This document shows, one piece after another, positions 1-6,567 of a stretch of DNA of 64,000 nt (the first letter of the stretch is position 1; each line of letters starts with the position of its first letter). Under the pieces are notes generated by a model that ran no database searches, was not told where the DNA came from, and worked only from the letters and a program-made list of their open reading frames with translations. The position numbers and the translations under genes are program-made. The stretch is taken from assembly GCA_020636025.1 (NCBI GenBank), contig JACJYQ010000001.1, positions 620,001-684,000 on the forward strand, in the 5' to 3' direction. Origin of the DNA: Lewinellaceae bacterium. Lineage in GTDB: Bacteria; Bacteroidota; Bacteroidia; Chitinophagales; Saprospiraceae.

Positions 1-7
1 TTGAACG

Positions 8-86
8 AATTAGCTAATGAGATAATTAGCTAATGATAACAAATCGCACTTCAAAACATATTAGCTAATTACCTCATTAGCTAATT
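8..86. repeat. Long palindrome with 8-bp unit arms at the 3' end of the AP2/HNH gene
   Basis: The left arm (8-36) and the reverse complement of the right arm (58-86) match at about 26 of 29 positions. Each arm repeats the core ATTAGCTA twice, separated by the 8-mer ATGAGATA or ATGAGGTA, so the period is 16. The stop codon of the minus-strand gene (85-87) lies in the right arm. It could form a terminator hairpin, but there is no T-run beside it. The neighbour on the left is outside the window. Confidence 0.8.
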
Positions 87-678
87 AATCCTTGTTCCAC
101 CCTTTTACTTTATTGATTTTGCCATCATCGCCAAAAAGTTCTTTGGATACTTTGTTGTAAGCGGCGGCAGCTTCTTCGGCGGTATCAAACATGCCAATGT
201 GCTTGGCTTTTCCGTTTATGGAAATTACAGCTCGATACCGTTTGTGTTCTCTGTAAACGCCTGTATAGCCGGTGCCACTGCTGGTTTTTCGCTGACGACT
301 GGCAACTGAACGCGATCTGAATGCCAAATTCTCCAGCCTGCAATCCAATTTATCGCCGTTCTTTGCTCCAACTAGGCGATGAACATTGTCTTTTTGATCG
401 ATAAGGAATTTTTCAGCAATGATCTTGTGCAGATAATGGGTTTCGGTTTTAAAACTACCATCTGCTTTTTTCCATGTTTTCTGGAAAACGGCACAGCCGC
501 TGGAATGCAACCGTAAATTGTTGATCAGATCTATTTGTACAAGATACGGATCTGTGGAAAGCCATTCAAAAACATGGCTGTCAAGAAGTACGGTTTCATT
601 TGAGTTTTTGAGCTTAACTTTATAGATCACGGTCAGAGATTGTTCAATTTTTGGAAAACTTGTGTTTTGCCCAGACAT
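85..678 (-). CDS. AP2 domain protein with a degenerate HNH-like region
   Basis: A 197-residue protein. Residues 81-120 resemble the HNH_3 homing-endonuclease fold (HKII, then NGDKLDCRLENL), but the usual central DH-N-G is changed to a VHRLVGAKNGD arrangement, so cleavage activity is doubtful. Residues 137-183 form an AP2-type DNA-binding domain (GYTGVYREHKRYRA, then IGMFDTAEEAAAAY). Bacterial AP2 domains usually occur with HNH nucleases and are thought to bind DNA. The gene stands alone and its stop codon lies in a palindrome. It may be a domesticated homing-endonuclease relative or a DNA-binding regulator. Family assignment is firm; function is inferred. Confidence 0.8.
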   Translation of the reverse strand: MSGQNTSFPKIEQSLTVIYKVKLKNSNETVLLDSHVFEWLSTDPYLVQIDLINNLRLHSSGCAVFQKTWKKADGSFKTETHYLHKIIAEKFLIDQKDNVHRLVGAKNGDKLDCRLENLAFRSRSVASRQRKTSSGTGYTGVYREHKRYRAVISINGKAKHIGMFDTAEEAAAAYNKVSKELFGDDGKINKVKGWNKD

Positions 679-855
679 CTAAATGTTAGATTATAGGATT
701 AAATTGGCAAAAACCAAATATGTGTTTGTTACTATTTCAAGGTTAACGAGCTTGCGACCAACAATCATACCGTTCCACAAATAAACTAATTTAATAACTT
801 TCAAACCACAATTTTTATAATTTGTTCTCAAGCTTTTATAAAACACATCGTATTT

Positions 856-2814
856 GTGCGAAACTTTAATGAAAATATAATATCTCCAGCTCCAATTGTC
901 ATGCCTTCCCGGGCGGTGCAAAAGCCCATTGAGCAGGTAATTAATGATTTAGAACGAGTTTATGGGGCAGATTTATACCGGGCATTCGAATATCCTGATT
1001 TTACCAGTCCGGTGCAACATTTAACGAGCAGTAACTGGCTGAAAAGAGCCAATACGGTGGGTATCAATGTCAGGACACTTGGTGATTTCTGGACGATTAT
1101 TCCGTATGCGATGACACTGCCAAAAGCCCAGAATGCCATTCATTTATTACCAGTTTTCGAGCCTGGTGTGGTGTCCAGCTTGTATGGCCCTTGTAGCTGG
1201 AACATAAACCCTGAGTTTTACAGCAACGAATTAGCCAAACTATTTCCTCATCAAAACAGCGTTGAGAAACAACTTGCGTTGGTAGTTCGACTTCTTCATC
1301 TAATGGGTAAAGCAGTGGGGTTTGATGTGATTCCCCATGTAGATCGTTTTGCTGAACCAGTGCTGGCAAATCCTTCATATTTTGAATGGATTCAGCGCAA
1401 AAACATGGAAATCATTAACCATGATGCTGATTTACACCAATTGATTCAATCAAAAATACACAATTATTTACAAAAAAGAGACGACGGGTTGCGCGAAACG
1501 GAGCATTTCGACAATCCTGTCACTTTTTTTCATGAACTTCCTGAGTCTAAACGACTTAAGATCATGTTTGGCGAGGTGACAGATTATGAGGGCCGCTTGA
1601 AAAGAAGAATTGAGCTTGTAAATGAATTATATGCGGAAGGTTATGAAACTCTGCCAGCAACTATGGGTCCGCCTTATCGTGGGATTGAAGTAAATCCCGA
1701 TCCTTCGGCAAAAATTGTTGATCAGGATGGCAGAGAATGGCGTGATTACCGAATCATTCATCCGGAAAAATTTTCCAGGGTCTTTGGTCCGCTTACCCGC
1801 TTTAAACTGTATGAGCCAATAGACAACAATAAGGATTGGGCACTTGACTTCCAGCGCCCGGTAAAGCCTGTTTGGGAATATGTTTGTGAGCATTACCATC
1901 GAGTTGCAAGCGAATTTGATTTTGATTTTATGCGAGGGGACATGTCGCATGTCCAGATGCGTCCAGGCGGTGTGCCAAGTGAACCGGGTGAATATTATGA
2001 CCTTCTTGGGGCTGTAAAACAGAAAATCGCCATTGAAAAACCTTACTTTGGATATTTTGCAGAGAGCTTTTTGGCTCCGCCCAATGAAATGGCCTATGGT
2101 GATGAATGTGATCATCTGGAGGCGTCCGGAGCCGACACAACCCTGGGTAATTTACAGTCAGAACCCATTGGAACTCCTGCCTTTATTCAAGAATTATCGC
2201 AATATGCAAAATGGCTAAACACCCGCAAGTTCGCCCCTAATTTCACCTTGATGACTGCCGACAAGGACGATCCCAGGTTTGATAAATTTTACTTGAAAGG
2301 AAACGAAACCCGGTACTTCCTCGGCTTATTTATTGCTGACTTCCCTTCCTACATGGGCATGGGTTTTGAATGCCGGGACCCTCATCCACAGGCTGCACCA
2401 AACGAACATTATTCCAAATTGTATGTGTTTCACATGTCCGAAGGGCCAAATGCCACAAAAGGGCCCTATGTATGGGGAGAAAATCAAAATCTATACAGGA
2501 GTATACTGAGGCAACAAGTACTGGCGGATACCATTCTTCCAATAATTCAGCATGAAAAAACCGATTGGCTTATACCCCCAGATGAAAGGGGTGAAAAGTT
2601 TTTAATCGTCTGGACACAACAATATGATCCTAAATATGTCTTCGCCGCGAACCTAAATCAGGAGAATACTTTACTTGATTTGCCATTTCAATTTCCTGAG
2701 GGGAACTGGCAATTGATTTTTTCGAGCAGAGAGGATAGGGTAGAGGCTGAGGTCCCAGAAAATGAAAAGTGGAGCCTGGCACCCGGCGAATGTCTGGTTT
2801 GGGAGAAAATTTAA
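856..2814 (+). CDS. Divergent GH13 (alpha-amylase family) protein
   Basis: A 652-residue protein with no visible signal peptide, so probably cytoplasmic. GH13 landmarks: a region I-like GFDVIPHVDRF near residues 155-165; region II MRGD with Asp362 as likely nucleophile; region III FAES with Glu403 as likely acid/base; and possibly TADKDDPR near 465-474 in place of the usual NHD of region IV. The C-terminal 80 residues look like the family's beta-sandwich. The start shown is GTG at 856; ATG at 901 (residue 16) is a credible alternative. The substrate is probably an alpha-glucan, but the subfamily is not recognised. A second GH13 gene lies at 6568. Confidence 0.75.
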   Translation: MRNFNENIISPAPIVMPSRAVQKPIEQVINDLERVYGADLYRAFEYPDFTSPVQHLTSSNWLKRANTVGINVRTLGDFWTIIPYAMTLPKAQNAIHLLPVFEPGVVSSLYGPCSWNINPEFYSNELAKLFPHQNSVEKQLALVVRLLHLMGKAVGFDVIPHVDRFAEPVLANPSYFEWIQRKNMEIINHDADLHQLIQSKIHNYLQKRDDGLRETEHFDNPVTFFHELPESKRLKIMFGEVTDYEGRLKRRIELVNELYAEGYETLPATMGPPYRGIEVNPDPSAKIVDQDGREWRDYRIIHPEKFSRVFGPLTRFKLYEPIDNNKDWALDFQRPVKPVWEYVCEHYHRVASEFDFDFMRGDMSHVQMRPGGVPSEPGEYYDLLGAVKQKIAIEKPYFGYFAESFLAPPNEMAYGDECDHLEASGADTTLGNLQSEPIGTPAFIQELSQYAKWLNTRKFAPNFTLMTADKDDPRFDKFYLKGNETRYFLGLFIADFPSYMGMGFECRDPHPQAAPNEHYSKLYVFHMSEGPNATKGPYVWGENQNLYRSILRQQVLADTILPIIQHEKTDWLIPPDERGEKFLIVWTQQYDPKYVFAANLNQENTLLDLPFQFPEGNWQLIFSSREDRVEAEVPENEKWSLAPGECLVWEKI

Positions 2815-2901
2815 GTAAAAAGAATTTTATATGGTTGTTATGTTAAATTTCAAGCGACACATCATGAATGTTTTGTCAAATTTGGGACGGTTTTTGTTTA
2901 T

Positions 2902-2933
2902 TTGCAAAAAAAATACTGGTTGCTTGAACTTTG
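2902..2933 (+). promoter_or_regulatory. Candidate promoter for the small lipoprotein-ytxJ pair
   Basis: TTG at 2902-2904, a 21-nt spacer and GAACTTTG at 2926-2933, one mismatch from the Bacteroidota -7 form TAnnTTTG. Transcription would start near 2940, giving a leader of about 77 nt. Confidence 0.4.
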
Positions 2934-3016
2934 TCACAATATCGAAGTTTCTAAACCGTTCAATCGATCAACACATTTCGTCACCTACTTCTTCTGAATT
3001 ACAAAAATCATTATTC

Positions 3017-3118
3017 ATGAAAAATTGGCAAAAAATCCTCGCATTTGCGTTTATGGCTGCAATCCTTATCCTTGAATCCTGTCACCGTGGCTACGGTTGT
3101 CCTGGAGCAGATTTGTAA
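3017..3118 (+). CDS. Tiny lipoprotein, predicted 12-residue mature lipopeptide
   Basis: A 33-codon ORF. Residues 1-21 form a lipoprotein signal peptide (basic start, hydrophobic AFAFMAAILIL core, LESC lipobox). Cys22 would be lipidated, leaving the mature sequence CHRGYGCPGADL with one further Cys. The stop is 17 nt before the ytxJ start, suggesting co-transcription. The same frame is open upstream to 2831, but that extension does not look like protein and would bury the signal peptide. No function is recognised; the second Cys and the ytxJ neighbour make a thiol-related role a guess. Confidence 0.7.
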   Translation: MKNWQKILAFAFMAAILILESCHRGYGCPGADL

Positions 3119-3135
3119 ACAAGATTTTAGTTTAT

Positions 3136-3492
3136 ATGGATATTGATTGGCAAGAACTTCAATCTACCGATGATTTCGACCGAATAATTTCCAGGTCATT
3201 TTCTATTCCCTGTCTTATTTTCAAGCATAGTACCCGCTGCGAAATAAGTTCTATTGCAAAATACCGCATTGAAGACGATTGGACATTTGAGGAAGACAGT
3301 ATTGAGGCGTTTTACCTGGATGTGATCAGTTACAGACAACTGTCTGCGCACATTGCATCTGCCCTTTCAGTCGTTCACGAATCACCGCAGGCATTGCTTA
3401 TTCACCGTGGAGAGTGTATTTATGACGCTTCACATTTGGATATAACAGTTGCCGAAATTCAGGAAGCGCTGACACTTGAGGCTTCCACCTGA
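3136..3492 (+). CDS. ytxJ: Bacillithiol system redox-active protein YtxJ
   Basis: A 118-residue cytoplasmic protein with the YtxJ hallmark FKHSTRCEISSIA (Cys near residue 35) at the end of the first strand of a thioredoxin-like fold. YtxJ is a monothiol bacilliredoxin-like protein in organisms that make bacillithiol and probably removes bacillithiol from mixed disulfides. I chose ATG 3136 (MDIDWQ) because the open frame back to 3097 overlaps the small lipoprotein gene and adds residues not seen in the family. A rho-independent terminator follows at 3525. No bacillithiol biosynthesis genes are in the window. Confidence 0.85.
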   Translation: MDIDWQELQSTDDFDRIISRSFSIPCLIFKHSTRCEISSIAKYRIEDDWTFEEDSIEAFYLDVISYRQLSAHIASALSVVHESPQALLIHRGECIYDASHLDITVAEIQEALTLEAST

Positions 3493-3524
3493 TTGAAGAA
3501 TATAGATCATAGGAGAATAACATT

Positions 3525-3562
3525 AGAGCTGTCGGGAATAATTCCGGCAGCTCTGTTTTTTT
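3525..3562 (+). terminator. Rho-independent terminator after ytxJ
   Basis: The arms AGAGCTGTCGGGAAT (3525-3539) and ATTCCGGCAGCTCT (3541-3554) pair with one mismatch and one bulge, and a run of seven T follows from 3556. Confidence 0.85.
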
Positions 3563-3585
3563 GAAAGACAGATTACATTTGCTTT

Positions 3586-4308
3586 GTGAGATCACTCAGA
3601 CTTTTCCGGAGGTTGGTTTTTGTAGCGCTATATACCTCATTCATCGTTGCCAAACTGTTCTTGAATGATCTGTTTTTTGGGAAAGACATTCGTCGCTCTA
3701 TGCGGATTCGGCAAGACTGGGCAACAAAGCTCTTGCCAGGCATAGGGATTCGCCTGACCCAATTTGGCCCAATTCCGGAATTCCCTTGCCTTTTGGTTGG
3801 CAACCACCGCTCATACATCGATCCGATTCTTATTTTGCGCTACACCAATGCCTATCCTGTTGCGAAAGCTGAAATGGCATCTTGGCCACTATTTGGCAAA
3901 GGGGCCAGATTTGCCGGTATCATTTATGTTGATAGAGGAAGCGCCAAGAGCAGAGCTGAAACACTTGCTGCCATCGCGGATAAGATTCAGGAAGGTCATT
4001 CGGTTATCCTGTTTCCGGAAGGCACAACATCCTCCTCCTTTGAAACACTGCCTTTTAAGCGGGGGGCGTTTCAGATTGCTTCAAAAAAGAATATACCCGT
4101 TGTTCCCGTAACCTTAGTTTTTGATGACATGGATAATCATTGGGTAGGGACTGAAAGTTTCCTCACACATATCGTTCGTCAGTTTAAGCAACAAAATGTT
4201 GGAATCAGGCTTTATTTTGGGCCGGTTTTACGGAGTGACGATTATGAGGAACTATTGTCTTTGTCACAATCGTGGATCAATGAAACAATCAGACAATATC
4301 AAACCTGA
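3586..4308 (+). CDS. 1-acyl-glycerol-3-phosphate acyltransferase family protein (PlsC-like), copy 1
   Basis: A 240-residue membrane-associated acyltransferase. The N-terminal hydrophobic helix (about 10-27) is followed by the catalytic motif NHRSYID (His74, Asp79) and the glycerophosphate-binding motif FPEGTTSS (143-150). The family transfers an acyl group to lysophosphatidate or related acceptors. The start is GTG; it keeps the hydrophobic helix also found in the paralogue that follows. A -7-like box, TACATTTG (3574-3581), ends 4 nt before the start codon, so a transcript from it would be nearly leaderless. The gene abuts the second copy with one nucleotide between stop and start. Confidence 0.85.
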   Translation: MRSLRLFRRLVFVALYTSFIVAKLFLNDLFFGKDIRRSMRIRQDWATKLLPGIGIRLTQFGPIPEFPCLLVGNHRSYIDPILILRYTNAYPVAKAEMASWPLFGKGARFAGIIYVDRGSAKSRAETLAAIADKIQEGHSVILFPEGTTSSSFETLPFKRGAFQIASKKNIPVVPVTLVFDDMDNHWVGTESFLTHIVRQFKQQNVGIRLYFGPVLRSDDYEELLSLSQSWINETIRQYQT

Positions 4309-4309
4309 C

Positions 4310-5086
4310 ATGGAAGTCAACCGAGATTCAAGTAAGCTAAGGGCACTTTGGAGGCTTAGTTATTTCATTGTGTATTCAATCAGAATCATATTGGAAATTA
4401 TTCTGACAAACTGGATCAAAGGGTCGAACCCGGAGCACGGCATGAGGATCCGAAGAAAATGGGCCAGAAACTTGCTTCCGAATCTCGGAGTGAAAGTAAT
4501 GGTCGAGGGGAATCCACCGGATTATCCCTGCATATTGATGGCAAACCATCGCTCCTACCTTGATCCGGCAGTTGTTGTACACGATGCCATCGCTTGCCCG
4601 GTTTCCAAAGCTGAAGTTGCGAAATGGCCGTTAATTGGCTACGGAGCAAAGGTATCCGGGGTTATTTTTTTAAAAAGAGAGAGCAGGCATAGCAGAAAAA
4701 GAACCTTGCAGGGAATAGCAGATAAAGTCGCGGAAGGTTATCCCGTTTTGTTGTTCCCGGAAGGAACTACGCATGCAGAACTTTTGTGCAGGACATTTAA
4801 ACCTGGTGGGTTTAGACTTGCCGCACAGCATAAAATAGCCATTGTGCCTGTGGCCATTGAATATCAATCTGCTGAAGATTGCTGGATTGGCAATGACACA
4901 TTTCTACCTCATTTTATGAGACGCTTCGCCCTGCCCGAGATGCCTGTGATGGTAAGGTATGGAAAGCGAATTGATAGCGAAGACCCTGATTATCTGATCA
5001 AAACTTCTACAGACTGGATTAATGAACAGTTAAAAACAATGCAAAAGAGTTTGAGAGGAAGCGAAAAAAATGTGGAGTTCCCCTAA
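4310..5086 (+). CDS. 1-acyl-glycerol-3-phosphate acyltransferase family protein (PlsC-like), copy 2
   Basis: About 258 residues and paralogous to the gene before it: hydrophobic N-terminal segment, NHRSYLDP catalytic motif and FPEGTTHAE acceptor motif in the same order, and the shared MRIRxxWA stretch after the helix. I chose ATG 4310, one base after the upstream stop, for translational coupling; ATG 4280, overlapping the upstream gene, is an alternative. The two copies may act on different acyl chains or acceptors, including lyso-ornithine lipids, but the sequence does not decide this. The stop codon overlaps the promoter box of the tRNA that follows. Confidence 0.85.
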   Translation: MEVNRDSSKLRALWRLSYFIVYSIRIILEIILTNWIKGSNPEHGMRIRRKWARNLLPNLGVKVMVEGNPPDYPCILMANHRSYLDPAVVVHDAIACPVSKAEVAKWPLIGYGAKVSGVIFLKRESRHSRKRTLQGIADKVAEGYPVLLFPEGTTHAELLCRTFKPGGFRLAAQHKIAIVPVAIEYQSAEDCWIGNDTFLPHFMRRFALPEMPVMVRYGKRIDSEDPDYLIKTSTDWINEQLKTMQKSLRGSEKNVEFP

Positions 5087-5091
5087 CTTTG
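5084..5091 (+). promoter_or_regulatory. -7 box of the tRNA-Arg gene
   Basis: TAACTTTG matches TAnnTTTG exactly and lies 9 nt before the tRNA. Its first three bases are the stop codon of the acyltransferase gene. No TTG sits at the usual distance upstream. Confidence 0.55.
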
Positions 5092-5100
5092 CAGCCGCAA

Positions 5101-5172
5101 GGCTCCGTAGTTCAACGGATAGAATATAGGTTTCCGGAACCTAAGATAGTGGTTCGATCCCACTCGGAGCTA
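5101..5172 (+). tRNA. tRNA-Arg (anticodon CCG)
   Basis: The full cloverleaf can be folded by eye. Acceptor GGCTCCG/CGGAGCT (5101-5107 with 5165-5171) has a G1-U72 wobble as its first pair. The D-arm starts at 5110. The anticodon stem is TAGGT/ACCTA (5127-5131, 5139-5143) with loop TTCCGGA, giving anticodon CCG at 5134-5136. The T-arm is AGTGG-TTCGATC-CCACT (5148-5164), and the discriminator is A at 5172. CCA is not encoded. It reads CGG arginine codons. Confidence 0.95.
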
Positions 5173-5181
5173 CTACAAATA

Positions 5182-5213
5182 AGCCCTCGTAGTAAAAATG
5201 CTGCGAGGGCTTT
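5182..5213 (+). terminator. Terminator of the tRNA-Arg unit
   Basis: A perfect 8-bp stem, AGCCCTCG (5182-5189) with CGAGGGCT (5204-5211), encloses a 14-nt loop and ends in a short T-run. Confidence 0.7.
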
Positions 5214-5245
5214 ACACAATCCTGCCATCTTTTTAGTCCACAACA

Positions 5246-5935
5246 ATGACAACTTACGACCAATCTTTTTCCGGCGTAATTTTCAATCTGGATGGTGTTC
5301 TAGTAGATACCTCGGTTTACCATTATGCAGCCTGGCGCAGACTGGCAAATGAACTGGGTTTTGATATAAACCAGCAAGAGCACGAAACCTTGCGCGGGTT
5401 AAGCAGGATGGCCAGCCTCGAAAAAATACTTGAGTGGGGAAATGTATATTTAACTGAGGCCGAAAAACTCCACATGTCGGATGTTAAGAACAACTGGTAC
5501 AAACAGCTATTGGTTAGTGTCACCCCCGATCACGTATTGGCTGGAGTCGTTCCGTTTTTAACTGAATTGAAAGGAGCAGGCTTCAAAATTGGGCTTTCTT
5601 CGGCATCAAAAAGTGCCCGAATGGTGCTCAATTCAACCCATTTGACATCATTTTTTGATGTAATCATCGATGGCCATTCCACTAGAAAAAGCAAACCCGA
5701 TCCGGAATGCTTCTTAATGGCGTCTCGGGAACTTGGGCTTTTACCCACACGCTGTGTGGTGTTTGAAGATTCACATTTGGGAGTGCAGGCTGGCTTATTC
5801 GGCGACTTTACGGTTATTGGAGTAGGCTCATCGGATTACCTTACCAATGCGCATGCGGTGATCCCCAATTTTGAAAATTTATCAATAAAAAATATGCTCG
5901 GCATCCTGGCAGACACCCCGGTTATCTCATCTTAA
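5246..5935 (+). CDS. Beta-phosphoglucomutase-like HAD protein with Asn at the nucleophile position
   Basis: A 229-residue HAD protein closest to beta-phosphoglucomutase, which interconverts beta-glucose 1-phosphate and glucose 6-phosphate in maltose/trehalose phosphorylase pathways. Cap residues GLSRMASLEKIL, motif II GLSSASK, Lys in SKPDP and motif IV VFEDSHLGVQAG all agree with the family. The first motif, however, reads FNLDGVLVDT: Asn14 (codon AAT, 5285-5287) replaces the phospho-accepting Asp, while the acid/base Asp16 is kept. The protein is therefore probably unable to form the aspartyl-phosphate, unless this is a sequence error or the function has changed. It is first in a four-gene run with a GH13 enzyme. 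Confidence 0.8.
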   Translation: MTTYDQSFSGVIFNLDGVLVDTSVYHYAAWRRLANELGFDINQQEHETLRGLSRMASLEKILEWGNVYLTEAEKLHMSDVKNNWYKQLLVSVTPDHVLAGVVPFLTELKGAGFKIGLSSASKSARMVLNSTHLTSFFDVIIDGHSTRKSKPDPECFLMASRELGLLPTRCVVFEDSHLGVQAGLFGDFTVIGVGSSDYLTNAHAVIPNFENLSIKNMLGILADTPVISS

Positions 5936-5949
5936 GTCAATTATTACTC

Positions 5950-6540
5950 ATGCGATTCAATATAATTCTGGCAGTTTTAGTGGTTTTGGTATCCTACCTG
6001 ACCTGTAAAAACTTCAAAAAAACCACAAGTCTTGATCCAGTTTCGGTAGATACTATTCCCGCTTATACAAGTGCAGGATACAACTGGAAGGCATCACACG
6101 TCATAGACGGAAGCAATCCGGATACTGCTTCTACTTTTCAAATTCAAAGAGCGCCGGCAAGAGTACAAGTCCCCTGGGACAAAATAAAAGCGCCAAGTAC
6201 CAGCAGACGGGCTTTCCTGTCGACCAACTGGTGGGAAATCAGAATGGCGTACCAACCTTCCGATACTACGGTACATAAGCATTATCAGGGCAAGTTTCTG
6301 AAATTCAAAGAAGACCAGACATTCGATATTTTGCAGGGAAGTAAAGTGCAGGAATCTGGACACTGGGGTTTCGATGAAGAGAAAAAAATCATCTACATTT
6401 CCTGTAACAATACTTACTTTAATAACACCTGGAAGGTACAGGAAAATGGCTTCAGAATGGTTTGGTTGGGCAATACCGACTTGAATGTGACGGGAATACA
6501 AATGAGAATGGATGGTGCAAACAAACTGCCGGAAAATTGA
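5950..6540 (+). CDS. Putative lipoprotein with a lipocalin-like region
   Basis: A 196-residue protein with an N-terminal hydrophobic segment (5-17) ending in SYLTC, a weak lipobox with Cys19. Residues about 90-190 have alternating strands (GKFLKFKEDQTFDI, SGHWGFDEEKKIIYI, GFRMVWLG) like the small lipocalin-type domains common in Bacteroidota lipoproteins. It starts 14 nt after the phosphomutase-like gene and ends 27 nt before the GH13 gene, so it is probably in the same operon. No specific function is recognised. Confidence 0.7.
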   Translation: MRFNIILAVLVVLVSYLTCKNFKKTTSLDPVSVDTIPAYTSAGYNWKASHVIDGSNPDTASTFQIQRAPARVQVPWDKIKAPSTSRRAFLSTNWWEIRMAYQPSDTTVHKHYQGKFLKFKEDQTFDILQGSKVQESGHWGFDEEKKIIYISCNNTYFNNTWKVQENGFRMVWLGNTDLNVTGIQMRMDGANKLPEN

Positions 6541-6567
6541 TCATTCAAGATTTTTTCCCTTTAAATC

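Noticed and set aside
691..921. 76-codon minus-strand ORF before the GH13 gene
   Set aside because: It overlaps the start of the GH13 coding sequence and has no protein-like features.
2831..3016. Open upstream extension of the small lipoprotein
   Set aside because: It would place 62 residues before a clear lipoprotein signal; treated as untranslated leader.
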